The notes: generated by a model from the sequence alone, not told the origin. A stretch of 64,000 nucleotides of DNA from Caulifigura coniformis (GCF_007745175.1 NZ_CP036271.1:124001-188000); one strand, 5' to 3'. Shown: positions 47,907-58,531, counted from the stretch's first letter. Program-made: numbers and translations.

Positions 47907-48683
47907 TTGGTCGAGCTGATCGAATGGCTGCGGATCGCGCCGTGGTGGCAAGCGGTGCTTGTGCTCCTGGCCGAGAACGCATTCATCCTGCTGCTGGCGG
48001 TGGCGTTCGGGGAGTGGCTGACGCGGAGCTGCCCGGAGCGGCGCGTCGCTTATCCGCCCCCTCCGCTGGCCCGAATCGAAGTGGCGATCGCCGCCAGTGC
48101 CGTGTTGACCAATACGGTCACCACGCTGATCGGGCTGGCGCTATGGCGCAAAGGGATTATCGGGTTTCGGACGGACGTCGGATGGCGGGCGTTCGGCGAA
48201 GTCGTGGTGCTGCTGCTGGTGATGGATGCGGCCATGTACGTCCTGCACCGGTTGGCCCACCATCCGTGGATCTTCCACTGGCTGCACCGGATGCATCACG
48301 ACTACGACCGCCCGCGGCCGTTGACGCTGTTCATTCTCAATCCGGTTGAGAACCTCTCGTTTGGCGTGCTGTGGCTGGTCGTGCTGTGGCTGTTTCAGCC
48401 GTCCTGGCTGGGGATGTCGATCTACCTCGTGCTGAACGTGCTGTTTGGCACCATCGGACACCTGGGGGTCGAGCCGTTCCCCGCATCGTGGCAGCGATGG
48501 ATCGTTTTGCGTGACATTGCAGGCAGCACGTTCCACGCACGGCATCACCAGGATCTCGGCTGCAATTTCGGTTTCTACACGTTGATCTGGGACAGGATGT
48601 TCGGCACGCTGCGGAACGACTACCGCGAAACCGTCGGCCAGCTTCCGGACTGGGTCCGGTCGCCGTCCGAACCGAAGAATTGA
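47907..48683 (+). CDS. Fatty acid hydroxylase / sterol desaturase superfamily protein
   Basis: 258 residues if TTG 47907 (AGGAG 8 nt upstream) is the start; the frame is open to 47775, overlapping ispD. Four to five membrane spans. The di-iron His clusters are present: [18 protein letters not shown] and HARHHQD, plus a His in TIGHLGVEP. Members hydroxylate or desaturate fatty acids, sterols or carotenoids using O2. Substrate is open; hopanoids or lipid A acyl chains are possibilities in this organism. Confidence 0.85.
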   Translation: MVELIEWLRIAPWWQAVLVLLAENAFILLLAVAFGEWLTRSCPERRVAYPPPPLARIEVAIAASAVLTNTVTTLIGLALWRKGIIGFRTDVGWRAFGEVVVLLLVMDAAMYVLHRLAHHPWIFHWLHRMHHDYDRPRPLTLFILNPVENLSFGVLWLVVLWLFQPSWLGMSIYLVLNVLFGTIGHLGVEPFPASWQRWIVLRDIAGSTFHARHHQDLGCNFGFYTLIWDRMFGTLRNDYRETVGQLPDWVRSPSEPKN

Positions 48684-48817
48684 TGCGGCTCGTGCGCAAC
48701 GAGCCAGGAGTGATTCCCGACGGGGAGGGCAGGAAGCGGGTGTTGACGCTTCCCATCGCGCAACGAGCGAACAACAATTCCGGCCCACTCTGTTTTTTGC
48801 ACGAAACGATTGCTGAC

Positions 48818-49831
48818 ATGCCTGCCCAAATTCTTCTCAGCGCCTTCGCCGACGAAGCCGCCAACCACAAGACCGCCGTCGAACAGTTCTCCGCCCTCGC
48901 GGCCCTGGGACTGAAGTATTACAGCCCGCGTTTCGTGGACGTCACCGGTGCCGGGACGGTGAAGCACGTCGTCGCTCTGGATGACGCGGAACTCGCGAAA
49001 CTGGCCGACCTGCAGAAGGAATACGGCCTGTCGGTCACGAGCATCGGCTCGCGGATCGGGAAGGTGAAGCTGACGGACTTCGCCGACAAGTCGCACAACA
49101 AGTACGTCGACCCGGCCGAGTACATGAAGACCGAAGTCGCCTCCACTCTGAAGGCGGCGAAGGCGCTGGGGGCGAAGCTGATCCGCGGGTTCTCGTTTTA
49201 CCAGCCGGCCGGCGACGATCCGTGGAAGTACATCGATGCGGCGGTCGAACGCCTGAAGCCGATCGTCGACGCCTGCGGTGAGGCGGGACTGGTTTACGGA
49301 CTCGAAGTCGAAGCGAACCTGATCGGCCAGAACGGTCGGTTGCTGGCGGCGCTGACGGAGAAGACCGGCCGGAAGAACATGGTCTGTATCTTCGACGGCG
49401 GAAACCTGTCGTCGCAGAACATGACGTGGATGGAAGTGTTCGACGAATACGCGGCGATGCGGGATCACATCGGCTGGATCCACATCAAGGACTACAAGGT
49501 CGACCGCGACCTGAAGTGGACGGGCGTCGTCGACGAAGAGCGGCTGAAGAACTTCGTTCCGGCCGACGTGGGCGACTCGGCCCACGAAGCGATCCTCCGC
49601 GATTTCAAGTGCGTCCTGCCGAAGCTGACGGAGCGGATGCAGTCGCTCGGCGCGCCGGGCGTGTTCCTGGAACTCGAGCCGCACCTCAAGGGGGGCGGAC
49701 AGTTCGGCGGGTTCAGTGGGCCGGACGGCATGGGCGTGGCCGTGCGGGCACTGTGCTCGGTCCTCGATTACGTCGGGATCGGCTACGGCCTGCGGACGAT
49801 GGACGACATCAAGGCGGCCCGCGGCTTTTAG
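48818..49831 (+). CDS. Sugar phosphate isomerase/epimerase (xylose-isomerase-like TIM barrel)
   Basis: 337 residues from ATG 48818; the frame is open upstream but lacks a site. AP_endonuc_2/TIM-barrel pattern with metal ligands: [10 protein letters not shown] (Glu), [13 protein letters not shown] (Asp), GWIHIKDYK (His) and [12 protein letters not shown] (Glu). N-terminal [12 protein letters not shown] is common in planctomycete members. It probably isomerises or epimerises a free or phosphorylated sugar or inositol. Its TAG stop overlaps the TAA of the convergent glycosyltransferase gene (TTAG, 49828-49831). Confidence 0.87.
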   Translation: MPAQILLSAFADEAANHKTAVEQFSALAALGLKYYSPRFVDVTGAGTVKHVVALDDAELAKLADLQKEYGLSVTSIGSRIGKVKLTDFADKSHNKYVDPAEYMKTEVASTLKAAKALGAKLIRGFSFYQPAGDDPWKYIDAAVERLKPIVDACGEAGLVYGLEVEANLIGQNGRLLAALTEKTGRKNMVCIFDGGNLSSQNMTWMEVFDEYAAMRDHIGWIHIKDYKVDRDLKWTGVVDEERLKNFVPADVGDSAHEAILRDFKCVLPKLTERMQSLGAPGVFLELEPHLKGGGQFGGFSGPDGMGVAVRALCSVLDYVGIGYGLRTMDDIKAARGF

Positions 49832-51135
49832 GCTGTTCTCACGGCCGCTGGCGACTGCGAGGACGCGCCTCGCAGGATCGCCACGGTCCGGGACGCCAGC
49901 GCGGCCGGGGAATGGCTCGCGCGCACTCCGCCATAACCGCGCTCGGCCCTCTGCAGCCGCAAGGCGGGATCGGTCAGCGCGGTGAGGAGTTCTCTGGCGA
50001 GCGACTCGGGGTTCTTTGGTTCGGCCAGCCAGCCTCCACCAGTGCTTTCGATCAGTTCCGGAAAGCTGCCATGGGCGGGCTGCACGACGGGCGTTCCATT
50101 CGCCAGTGACTCGAGCACATAGAGTCCCTTCGGTTCGAGGAACTCGGTTGGCACGGACACGACGTCGCAGCTCTCGAAAAATGCGATCTTGTCGCGGAGA
50201 GACGCCGGGCTGCCGGCATAGTGGAAGCCGTCACCCCAATTCGACGTTCGACGCCTGAGCGGTTCGAAGTAGGCCTCGTACTGCTTCGAGTAGTAGCCGC
50301 CGACTTTGAGGCATGCGTCCGGAATCGACTTGCGGACGAGTTCCATCGCATCGACCAGGTGATGCAGCCCTTTCTCGGGCGCCAGGCGTGCAAAAAAGCC
50401 GACTGTCGGCGAACGGGCTTCGCGGAGGGTCGGGCGGCCCATGTGCTCGGTCGCGTCGATGGAGAGCGGCAGGAGCTCGATGCGCCCCGGTTCGATTCCG
50501 AGATAACCGGCCATGTAGTCGCGATAGAACCGCGTGTGTGTGAGCAGTCGATCAAAGGCCGGCAGGCGATCGCGAATGGCCGCTGTGGCCCTCTCGCGAA
50601 ATTGGGGAGGCAGGGCGTCGAGGAAGACGTCGTCTCCCTGGAGCACGGCGAACATTGGCTGTCCAACCCGTTCGCGGATGCGGGTCGCAATCCCCGACAG
50701 CAGGACGTTACTGAGGATGATGGCGTCGGGCTTCAGTTCGGCGAGGAAGCTGGCCAGCTCATCAATGGCCGCCGCTTCAGGACCGCGCTCCCCTTCGAGC
50801 ATCGCCAGCGTGAGATCGCCCAGTTCGGAGTAGTTGTTGCGCGTTGCGAGCCGGGAGACCAGGTTGAGGAGAACGGGACTGTCGAGCCAGCGCTTGAGCG
50901 GCCGCGGAACGGAACGCCAGAGCCTGGATGTTGCGTCGAGATAAACATTGACGCCCCCGAGGAACACCCGGCTGACATCGCCGCTGACAGGCTCGTCCAA
51001 CCGCAGCGGGGTGTAGGTCGGGACGAGCGAGACTTCGTGCCCCGCCTCGATGAGAGCGCGAGCCCAGGCGTTGTCGTGCATGCACGAGCCGCAGAACATC
51101 CCGGCCCCGCCGGCGGTGATGATGGCGATGTGCAT
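49828..51135 (-). CDS. Glycosyltransferase family 4 protein
   Basis: 435 residues, GT-B fold. N-terminal glycine loop [20 protein letters not shown], acceptor half to about 210, donor half with [20 protein letters not shown] and the nucleotide-sugar motif [20 protein letters not shown] (EX7E). It transfers a sugar from an NDP-sugar to a glycan or lipid acceptor in the cytoplasm. No other glycan genes adjoin. A palindromic repeat element lies upstream. Confidence 0.9.
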   Translation of the reverse strand: MHIAIITAGGAGMFCGSCMHDNAWARALIEAGHEVSLVPTYTPLRLDEPVSGDVSRVFLGGVNVYLDATSRLWRSVPRPLKRWLDSPVLLNLVSRLATRNNYSELGDLTLAMLEGERGPEAAAIDELASFLAELKPDAIILSNVLLSGIATRIRERVGQPMFAVLQGDDVFLDALPPQFRERATAAIRDRLPAFDRLLTHTRFYRDYMAGYLGIEPGRIELLPLSIDATEHMGRPTLREARSPTVGFFARLAPEKGLHHLVDAMELVRKSIPDACLKVGGYYSKQYEAYFEPLRRRTSNWGDGFHYAGSPASLRDKIAFFESCDVVSVPTEFLEPKGLYVLESLANGTPVVQPAHGSFPELIESTGGGWLAEPKNPESLARELLTALTDPALRLQRAERGYGGVRASHSPAALASRTVAILRGASSQSPAAVRTA

Positions 51136-51175
51136 GGGGGCGGGAGGCGCTGAGGATGCAGGACGACTGATTGTA

Positions 51176-51386
51176 GAAGGTCACCACAGAGGCACAGAGA
51201 TTGGGAGAAGAGGGAGATCGCGGTCGGGATGATGGAGTTCCGCTTCGTGATCCAATTGGTCAATCCTCATTGGTCAATCGTCATTTGTCATCGGGTACGA
51301 CTCGGCTCCATTTCAGACCGGCGGCCGTTGCACGATCCGCGATCTCCCTCTTCTCTGTGCCCTCTGTGTCTCTGTGGTGAACCTTC
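51176..51386. repeat. 211-bp near-palindromic element (MITE/REP-like)
   Basis: Left arm 51176-51223 and right arm 51337-51386 are inverted copies. The inner 19 nt of each arm match perfectly (CCGCGATCTCCCTCTTCTC on the right), and the outer ends match in CTCTGTGGTGA(A)CCTTC. Arms contain the repeated CACAGAGGCACAGAG word. The 113-nt centre holds direct repeats of ATTGGTCAATC/GTCATTTGTCAT near 51255-51292. No ORF inside. It lies between two minus-strand genes, 41 nt upstream of the glycosyltransferase start and 21 nt past the queE stop. Confidence 0.75.
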
Positions 51387-51407
51387 TTCCGCCGAAAGTG
51401 AGCGGCG

Positions 51408-52088
51408 TCAGGTTCCGCGTTTGTTTCCGAAGAGTTCGATGTGCAGTCTTCGGCAGAGTTTCCAGCCGCGTTTTTCCGCGGCGTCGCCGAGCCAGGCGCA
51501 TTTTTCGGCGTGCGGGTTGCGATCGATCGCCTGGGGCATCAGGTAGACCCTGGCGGGATCGAGGTGCGGGAATTCTTCGAGGTACTTCGCAACGTCGTCG
51601 AGATCGTCCGGCCGGTCGACGACGAACTTGAGCTGATAGTCGTAGTCGGTTGTCAGCCGGTTGATCACGTCGGGGCGATGTCGGCGGGCGTCATGACGTT
51701 CGGCCCAGCCGGTGTCGGGGTTGGGAGTGGAATTGGCGCGTTTGGGGCTGATCGACATGAGATCGGCGGGGAGATTGAGGTCGACGGTTCCGGCGGTCTC
51801 GATGGTGATGTGTTTGCCTGCGTCCTTGAGGCGGGCTGCGAGGTCCGCGACGTCCTTCACCAGCATCGGCTCGCCGCCGGTGATGACGACGTGGCCGCAA
51901 TGGAAGGCGGTCGTTTCCTCGACGAGGGAATGGACGGTTCGTTCCTCGCCTTCGGGGTTCCAGGAGGTGTAGGGCGTGTCGCAGAACCAGCAGCGCAGGT
52001 TGCAGCCGCTGGTCCGGATGAACACGCTGGGAACGCCTGTGAGCCGGCCTTCTCCCTGGATCGAATGAAAGACTTCCGCGATACGCAT
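51408..52088 (-). CDS. queE: 7-carboxy-7-deazaguanine synthase, radical SAM
   Basis: 226 residues from ATG 52086-52088. MRIAEVFHSIQGEGRLTG is the QueE start. Cluster Cys29-x3-Cys33-x2-Cys36 in SGCNLRCWFCDTPY, then HVVITGGEPML and ITIETAGT. It converts 6-carboxytetrahydropterin to CDG for queuosine or deazapurine synthesis. The other que genes are not in the window. A far longer open frame upstream is Arg/Ser-rich noise. Confidence 0.95.
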   Translation of the reverse strand: MRIAEVFHSIQGEGRLTGVPSVFIRTSGCNLRCWFCDTPYTSWNPEGEERTVHSLVEETTAFHCGHVVITGGEPMLVKDVADLAARLKDAGKHITIETAGTVDLNLPADLMSISPKRANSTPNPDTGWAERHDARRHRPDVINRLTTDYDYQLKFVVDRPDDLDDVAKYLEEFPHLDPARVYLMPQAIDRNPHAEKCAWLGDAAEKRGWKLCRRLHIELFGNKRGT

Positions 52089-52234
52089 GGTTTTATTGGA
52101 ACGGGAGAGTGCTGGGTTTGCACGCGTGGCGATCGATTCTCGCGGTGTGCCGCTCCGTGCGCAGGAGATCGCCCGATCGCGGCTTCTCGGGCGGGCGCCG
52201 CGTGGTACTCTGGATTCCTCCGAAAGGCAGCAAC

Positions 52235-53032
52235 ATGCAGCAGATGATCGACACTTCGCGCGGCTCGTTTTCCGTCGACGACTCCGGAGAGGGGACGCCG
52301 CTCGTGCTGCTGCACGGATTTCCGCTGGACCACTCGATGTGGAAGGACCAGATCGCACGGTTTTCGTCGACGCACCGGGTGGTGGCGCTCGACCTGCGGG
52401 GCTTCGGAAAGTCTCCCCCGCGGAACAAGACGGTCACGATGGCCGAGTTCGCGGATGACGTGGCGGCCGTGATCAAGGCGATGAAGCTTGGGCCCGTGGT
52501 GCTCTGCGGGCTGTCGATGGGGGGCTACATCGCATTCGCGTTCCAGGAAAACCATCGGGACCTCCTGAAGGGGCTGATCCTGTGCGACACGCGGTCGCTC
52601 GCGGATATGCCGGAGGCGGCGAAGGCGCGGCGCGTCACCGCGGAGCGGGTTCTGAAAGAGGGAACGTCATTCCTCGCGGACACGATGCTGCCGAAGCTCT
52701 TCGCCGAGAAAACGGCGCTGACCCGGCCGGAGATCGTCGATGCGACGCGGCGCGTGATCGAGTCGGCCAATCCGGCCGGAGTCTCGGCCGCGGCCCGTGG
52801 CATGGCCGAACGGCGGGACTACTCGGATGACCTGGCGGGGATGGACATCCCGTGTCTCGTCATTGTGGGAGAGCACGATGCCATTTCGCCGGCGGATGAG
52901 ATGACCACGATTGCCAACCGGATGCCGCAGGCGGAATTGAAAGTCATTCCGAACGCGGGGCACATGGCGCCGCTCGAGAATCCTCCCGCGGTGAATGAGG
53001 CGATCGAGGCGTTTCTTGAACAGCTTGGCTGA
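52235..53032 (+). CDS. Alpha/beta hydrolase
   Basis: 265 residues from ATG 52235 (AAAGG upstream). LVLLHGFPLDHSMW gives the oxyanion region, CGLSMGGYIA the nucleophile Ser94, IVGEHDAISP the Asp, and NAGHMAPLENP the His. It has the size and motifs of 3-oxoadipate enol-lactonase or chloroperoxidase-like hydrolases; substrate unknown. No signal peptide. Divergent from queE over 146 nt, convergent with the lipoprotein gene over 2 nt. Confidence 0.88.
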   Translation: MQQMIDTSRGSFSVDDSGEGTPLVLLHGFPLDHSMWKDQIARFSSTHRVVALDLRGFGKSPPRNKTVTMAEFADDVAAVIKAMKLGPVVLCGLSMGGYIAFAFQENHRDLLKGLILCDTRSLADMPEAAKARRVTAERVLKEGTSFLADTMLPKLFAEKTALTRPEIVDATRRVIESANPAGVSAAARGMAERRDYSDDLAGMDIPCLVIVGEHDAISPADEMTTIANRMPQAELKVIPNAGHMAPLENPPAVNEAIEAFLEQLG

Positions 53033-53034
53033 AA

Positions 53035-53457
53035 TTACCTGGCGGGCTGCAGGACCTTGCCCTCGGACGTGACGTCGATGTCGATGGTGTTGGAGCCCGG
53101 CTCAACGGTTTTCTTGAGTTCCGACTTGCTGTTGTACTTGGCCGGGATCCGTTCGGGCTCGGCCTTCGTCCCGCTTTCAGGGTCGGCGCGGCGGAGCGTT
53201 GAGACCTTCACGGTGTGTTCGCCTGGAATTGCGCCCTTCTTGTCGTCCGTATAGACGAGCTCATAGTAGCCGTTTTCATCAGTGCCTCCGAAGGAGGGAC
53301 GGCCGGATGCGGGTGTGAAGGTGACGAATGCGTGCGGCAGGGGGGCACCGTCCAGCTTGACGGTGCCGCCGACGGTGGAGAGTTCTGGCCCGCTTGATCC
53401 GCAGCCGACGGTGAGCATCGAGAGCAGGACCCAGCACGAAACGTGACAGAGCTTCAT
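53035..53457 (-). CDS. Lipoprotein with carboxypeptidase-regulatory-like domain
   Basis: 140 residues. Signal peptide with lipobox LTVGC (Cys19). Mature part is one transthyretin-like beta-sandwich: VGGTVKLDGAPLPHAFVTF, SFGGTDENGYYELVYTDDKKGAIPGEHTVKV, ending in an NTIDIDV strand. Such small lipoproteins are commonly next to DUF1559 pseudopilin genes in planctomycetes, as here (74 nt upstream). Likely anchored in the outer membrane, facing the periplasm or surface; function unknown. Confidence 0.85.
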   Translation of the reverse strand: MKLCHVSCWVLLSMLTVGCGSSGPELSTVGGTVKLDGAPLPHAFVTFTPASGRPSFGGTDENGYYELVYTDDKKGAIPGEHTVKVSTLRRADPESGTKAEPERIPAKYNSKSELKKTVEPGSNTIDIDVTSEGKVLQPAR

Positions 53458-53474
53458 CTCGCATCCTCCGCGAA

Positions 53475-53501
53475 GGCAGCCGCTCCTGACGAGCGGCTGC
53501 C
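53475..53501 (-). terminator. Intercistronic hairpin between pseudopilin and lipoprotein genes
   Basis: Perfect 11-bp stem GGCAGCCGCTC/GAGCGGCTGCC (53475-53485, 53491-53501), 5-nt loop. No T-run. It may terminate or attenuate readthrough, or protect the upstream mRNA end. Confidence 0.55.
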
Positions 53502-53530
53502 GGCGATTGCGTCAAAGACCTGCCCGAAGA

Positions 53531-54574
<1,044 letters not shown>

Positions 54575-54707
54575 GCCAATCTCCCCCGAGAATTGGATGT
54601 TCTTGAGCCGTGGGCAAGAACTTGCCGTCCAGAAGCTATACGGCTCGGTCCCATTGAGGGTACCCGCGGCATTTTTGCGGCGTCAATCCCTTCGCGGAAT
54701 TCTCGGG

Positions 54708-55268
54708 TCAGTCGGACACGTGCAGGCGGATGCTCGGCGCCTCTGACAGGAGCTGGTTGAGCCTCGTCTGCGCGGCGGCCCAGGCCTCGTGCGGGATCTC
54801 CAGCGTGGCCGTGACGACGTCCGGCTTTTCATCGACCTCTTCGAAGTCGTCGTCCATCGGCCGCATGAGCAGATCGGTCAATTGCCGCTCATCGAACCCG
54901 GTGAGCGTCGCATCGAAGTCGGGAAGTTCGTGGAGGTCAGCCAGCAGTTCGGCCAGGCGATCCAGCTCCCAGTCGCCGCCGACCTCCGCGTTGTTGAGAG
55001 TGACGTTCAGGGCTTTTTCCCGTTCGAGAGTGAGATCGACGACGACACAGTCGACCTCACTCCATCCGCGGTGCTTCAGAACCTCCAGACGCTGATGCCC
55101 GCCGACGAGGTGTCCGGTGCGGCTGTTCCAGACGAGCGGCTGCACGAGGTCGAACTCATTCAAGGAGCGGGCCAGTTTCTCAAACCGGGCGTCTCCCGGC
55201 TTCAGGGCGCGGCGCGGGTTGTAGGGGGCGGGAACGATCTGCGTGACGGGTAATCGTTGAATGTTCAT
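54708..55268 (-). CDS. ParB-like (ParB/Srx fold) N-terminal domain protein
   Basis: 186 residues. Residues 1-100 are the ParB/Srx nuclease-like fold: QIVPAPYNPRRALKPGD, LVQPLVWNSRTGHLVGGHQRLEVLK, ALNVTLNNAEVGGDW. The HTH and dimerisation parts of chromosomal ParB are lacking. The C-terminal half is acidic (MDDDFEEVDEKPD). Short proteins of this type are common in phages and often sit near DNA-modification or packaging genes. Role unknown. It lies 40 nt after the HTH-like gene and likely in its operon. Confidence 0.85.
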   Translation of the reverse strand: MNIQRLPVTQIVPAPYNPRRALKPGDARFEKLARSLNEFDLVQPLVWNSRTGHLVGGHQRLEVLKHRGWSEVDCVVVDLTLEREKALNVTLNNAEVGGDWELDRLAELLADLHELPDFDATLTGFDERQLTDLLMRPMDDDFEEVDEKPDVVTATLEIPHEAWAAAQTRLNQLLSEAPSIRLHVSD

Positions 55269-55308
55269 GAGCGTGAAGGCGACCTGATTCTGTGCGGCGG
55301 AATGGGAC

Positions 55309-55611
55309 TCAGGCTGCGAGGAACTCGTCTTCCGACTCGGCGACTCCGCAGCGTTCCTGTGCGGAGAACCTCGCCCGCAACTCCCGTTTGACCTGGGCCA
55401 GGCAGCGGCTGATGTGCCCCTTGGGGTGATCGAACACGTTTCCGATGCCGTCGAGCGGCCATCCGGCGCTCTCCTTGAGCGCGAGCATCGCGAGGTACCT
55501 CCATTTCTGAAGGTCGGTCTTCGCGTAGTGGATGAAGATCAGGTCCCACTGCTGCTCCGTTCCTGAGCGGGGCAGGACGACTTTCTGGCCGTTCGGTCGA
55601 ATCATGGACAT
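55309..55611 (-). CDS. Small HTH-like protein of the virus-like block
   Basis: 100 residues, chosen over an overlapping 120-residue frame whose translation is Arg/Pro noise. MIRPNGQKVVLPRSGTEQQW, then two helices and a likely helix-turn-helix (ALKESAGWPLDGIGNVFDHPKGHISRCL), resembling sigma region 4 or small-terminase DNA-binding folds. It could be a regulator or terminase small subunit remnant; neither can be proved. Divergent from the capsid module over 191 nt. Confidence 0.6.
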   Translation of the reverse strand: MSMIRPNGQKVVLPRSGTEQQWDLIFIHYAKTDLQKWRYLAMLALKESAGWPLDGIGNVFDHPKGHISRCLAQVKRELRARFSAQERCGVAESEDEFLAA

Positions 55612-55802
55612 CGTGGCGCCTCGTCAATCGGTTTGGTTTTTGATGTCTTCAGGGTGACTCTGGTAACAACGGCGCGGGAAGGGGGCTTTCCGGAAGTTTC
55701 TCCGCGCGGAGGAGCGCCGCCGTGTCTCTCGTCGCTTTCAAAAATTGCGCGCAACCACGTCCGTGACTTTTGAAGGCCCAACATCGAGACAGGAGCACAG
55801 GC

Positions 55803-56645
55803 ATGGCGGTGAGTCGGCTGAGAGAACAGGTGGCGGACTGGCGGGCGGTGGCGGAGTTCGACCAGTCGGCTCGACTTCTGAGGAACATTGCCCTTTCCGG
55901 ATGCGAGTCGAAGAACGGTTATCGCTATTCCGAGTCAGCGCTCCGGCGTGCGGCGCGGCTTTACGATCAGAAGCCGGTCTTCCTGGATCATGCCGGCCAG
56001 GCGGTGGAAGCGGCGGCCCGGAGCACGCGGGACCTGGTCGGATCGATCGTGAATCCGCGATTCGACGCGGGCCGCCTGCGCGGCGACGTGCGGGTGCTCG
56101 AGACCGAATCGGGCCGGACGTTCCTGGCGCTGGTGGAGGGAAACACTCCGGGCGTCGGGATGTCGCACGTCGTCCTCGCGCAGCGCTCGGTGGATGGCAC
56201 GACGGTGGAGCGGATTGAAGACGTGATCTCGGTCGACGTGGTCGTGCGTCCGGCGACGACCTCGACATTCCGGGAATCGGAGGACGGTCCTCCGCGGCGA
56301 CCGGATGTGGACTTCCGGGAAGCCGAGGAAGTCCGCGAGCCGGCCGTTTCCGAATCGGCGCCGCCCGGTCCTGGCAGCGCCGACAAGGGAATGATGGACG
56401 AGGTTCTGCCGCGTCTGGTGTCTGTTCTGGAGCGTGTCGAGGCGGCGCTTGAGAAAGCGGGCGGGGTGTTGGCTGCGGGGGCGGGCGTCCAGGAGGAGGC
56501 GCATCGTCGCAGGGACGCGACCGCCCCCGCAGGGGTTTCGTTGCTGGAGCGGATGCGGCCCGCGCGGGCGACTAGCTCGCCGAGGCTTGAGGGGGGCAGC
56601 GGCCTGTCGAGGGGTGCATTTGTGGCCGCCGTTCGCGGGCGATGA
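55803..56645 (+). CDS. Prohead-protease-like protein
   Basis: 280 residues from ATG 55803, AGGAG 7 nt upstream. NGYRYSESALRRAARLYDQK, PVFLDHA (His63), a RGDVRVLETESG strand and GVGMSHVV (Ser121) follow the order of T4 gp21-like/S80 prohead proteases, with catalytic His and Ser. The C-terminal 120 residues are Pro/Glu-rich and helical (LPRLVSVLERVEAALEKAG), as in protease-scaffold fusions. It opens the plus-strand capsid module, which suits a head-assembly protease. Family assignment rests on motif order only. Confidence 0.6.
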   Translation: MAVSRLREQVADWRAVAEFDQSARLLRNIALSGCESKNGYRYSESALRRAARLYDQKPVFLDHAGQAVEAAARSTRDLVGSIVNPRFDAGRLRGDVRVLETESGRTFLALVEGNTPGVGMSHVVLAQRSVDGTTVERIEDVISVDVVVRPATTSTFRESEDGPPRRPDVDFREAEEVREPAVSESAPPGPGSADKGMMDEVLPRLVSVLERVEAALEKAGGVLAAGAGVQEEAHRRRDATAPAGVSLLERMRPARATSSPRLEGGSGLSRGAFVAAVRGR

Positions 56646-56652
56646 GGGGGCG

Positions 56653-56731
56653 AAAAGCCCGGCGTCTTCCTGTGTGTGCAGGCCGGGTCTTGGTGGTCGG
56701 TCGGATTCTGGCTTCAAGAAGCCGGGCTTTT
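56653..56731. repeat. Intergenic hairpin (AAGCCCGGC family)
   Basis: Arms 56653-56668 and 56716-56731 are complementary at 15 of 16 positions (AAAAGCCCGGCgTCTT with AAGAAGCCGGGCTTTT), with a 47-nt loop. It fills the gap between the protease-like and decoration-like genes. The right arm followed by TTTCC could terminate on the plus strand. Confidence 0.6.
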
Positions 56732-56750
56732 TCCAACGGGGATTCTGTCG

Positions 56751-57227
56751 ATGAACAAACTGCGTTTTCGGTCCGGGCAGGTGCAGCTGGTGAAATGCCG
56801 CGTTGATGCGGGGACAGTGATCGAGGCGGGGGACATGGTGTGGCTGGACGGCGACGACGTGAAACCGGCATCGGCGTTCACGTGGACGACGAACCTGGCG
56901 ACGACTCAGGGAGCCTTCGCGGCGAAGTTCATCGGCGTTGCCCACCAGCAGTCGAAGGACGGCGACACCTCGCCGGTCTCGGTCGACGTCAGTCCGCTGT
57001 CGGTCTACGAGATGGATGTCCCGTCGACGACGTATGAGGTCGGGGCAATGCTGGGGCCGGATGAATCGTCCAGCGCGCTGCAGAACCAGCAGCTGGAAAC
57101 GGCCGTGGCCGCGGCGGCGATCGCCAGGTCGGTGGAGTTCAAGGCGACGGCGTCCGGGACGCTGCGGGTTTCGTTTGCTTCGGCGTTCAGCGCGGCGAGC
57201 GCGAACGTGAATGCGGCGGTGGGCTGA
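56751..57227 (+). CDS. Capsid decoration/stabilisation-like protein
   Basis: 158 residues from ATG 56751. Beta-rich start (LRFRSGQVQLVKCRVDAGTV, AGDMVWLDGDDVKPAS), a middle with FAAKFIGVAHQQS and a Gly/Ala/Ser-rich end. DUF2190-type decoration proteins have this size, a similar V-x-x-GD-x-V pattern and this position just before the major capsid gene. Identity is inferred from place and composition. Confidence 0.55.
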   Translation: MNKLRFRSGQVQLVKCRVDAGTVIEAGDMVWLDGDDVKPASAFTWTTNLATTQGAFAAKFIGVAHQQSKDGDTSPVSVDVSPLSVYEMDVPSTTYEVGAMLGPDESSSALQNQQLETAVAAAAIARSVEFKATASGTLRVSFASAFSAASANVNAAVG

Positions 57228-57281
57228 GCGGGGCGCGTCAGGGCGGACGCGGCCAGCGTCTGGAGCTCAAGGGAATGCGGT

Positions 57282-57300
57282 CCGACGCTGGCAGCGTCGG
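57282..57300. repeat. Intergenic hairpin before the capsid gene
   Basis: CCGACGCTG-g-CAGCGTCGG, 9-bp arms, 41 nt before the capsid start. A related half-copy (GGCCAGCGTCTGG) lies at 57251-57263. Confidence 0.55.
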
Positions 57301-57340
57301 CAACGAGATTGTCCTCTTTTACACATCATCGGATGGAACG

Positions 57341-58531
57341 ATGCCACAGTTGCGCGCGTTGATCGAATCCCACGGGCCGCGAGGCTTCTATCACAAGGTG
57401 GTCGAGCTCCTGAATGAGAAGGAGCTGACTCCGGACGATTTCTCGTACTACGAGTTGGCGGATGCGTGCGGTGTTCTGCCGAGGCTGAAGTCGGTGCAGG
57501 AATCGCTGTCTCCGGCGGAGTCGTTGCCGGAGCTGCTGAGCGAATCGAACCCCGGCGTCGGAACCAACCTGTTCCAGGTCGTTTCCGGGGAGCTGATCGG
57601 GCGGAAGGTGATCGAAGGTTACGACGACGACAGCGGTTTCATCGGCGACAAGCTGGTGACAGTGCTGCCGAGCCGGCTTCGCAGCCAGAAGCTGGCTGGC
57701 TTCACGGCCCTGGCGGGTCCGACGGAAGTCTCCGAGAACCATCCGTATGAGGAGTCGACGTTCGAGGAAAAGTACGTCACGACGCTGGAATCGAAGCAGG
57801 GGCGGATCCTGTCGATCACCGAGGAGCTGATTGGGTTCGACCAGACGGGCGAGATTCACCGCCGCGCGATGGCGCTGGGCTACTACCTGCGGCAGGAGCG
57901 GGAGCGGACGATCGTGCGGGCCGTCACGGACGCCGGCGCGGCGACCGGACAGTACGTCTACCGTCCCAACGGGGTGGGCATGGAGCTGTACGCCGCGGAC
58001 GGCAGTCGGCGCAACTACGTCGGCGCGGGCAACACCACGTCGACCTCGTTCAACACGGCGATCCCGCTGATCGACTGGACCGATGTCGAACTCGCGCTGC
58101 ACTACCGGGCGACGCAGGTGATTGACGACCGGATCGATGGCGATCGCCGGCCGATCGTCGTCCCAGCGAAGCAGATGTTGGTTCCGGAGCGGCTGCGCGG
58201 TACGGCCCACAGCATTGTGAGATCGACGGAGGTGACCGTGACGGCCGGCGGCGCCGAAACGAAGTTCGCCAACCCCGTGGGGGGGCTGTTCGAGGTGCTG
58301 TCGAGTCCGTTCATCGACGAGCAGGGGGGCCAGGCGGCGAACGACTGGTTCGTCGGCGATTTCCGCCGGCAGTTCGTGTGGACCGAGATCTGGCCCGTGC
58401 AGACGTTCCTGCAGAAGAACGACAGCGAAGCGGCGTTCGAGCGGGATGTCGTGCTGCGGGTGAAGGCCCGGTACTACGGCGGCATCAGTGCGGTGGACAC
58501 GGTGTTCGTGACGAAGGTGGATGGGAACTGA
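57341..58531 (+). CDS. Putative major capsid protein
   Basis: 396 residues from ATG 57341. N-terminal helices (LRALIESHGPRGFYHKVVEL), then mixed beta: TNLFQVVSGELIGRKVIEGY, RLRSQKLAGFTALAG, YEESTFEEKYVTTLESKQG, and later PVQTFLQKNDSEAAFERDVVLRVKARYYGGISAVD. The ending, with R-x-R-x-(Y/F)GG and a final beta-strand, matches the pattern of Mu-like and GTA-related capsid subunits. Length and place after protease and decoration genes support this. Not recognised by a specific family motif. Confidence 0.6.
   Translation: MPQLRALIESHGPRGFYHKVVELLNEKELTPDDFSYYELADACGVLPRLKSVQESLSPAESLPELLSESNPGVGTNLFQVVSGELIGRKVIEGYDDDSGFIGDKLVTVLPSRLRSQKLAGFTALAGPTEVSENHPYEESTFEEKYVTTLESKQGRILSITEELIGFDQTGEIHRRAMALGYYLRQERERTIVRAVTDAGAATGQYVYRPNGVGMELYAADGSRRNYVGAGNTTSTSFNTAIPLIDWTDVELALHYRATQVIDDRIDGDRRPIVVPAKQMLVPERLRGTAHSIVRSTEVTVTAGGAETKFANPVGGLFEVLSSPFIDEQGGQAANDWFVGDFRRQFVWTEIWPVQTFLQKNDSEAAFERDVVLRVKARYYGGISAVDTVFVTKVDGN

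Noticed and set aside
54575-55300. Left attachment site of a prophage near the ParB-like gene
   Set aside because: No direct repeat, integrase or tRNA is visible, and the right end is outside the window.
55265-55627. 120-residue minus-strand frame overlapping the small HTH-like gene
   Set aside because: Arg/Pro/His-rich noise; the overlapping 100-residue frame reads like a real protein.
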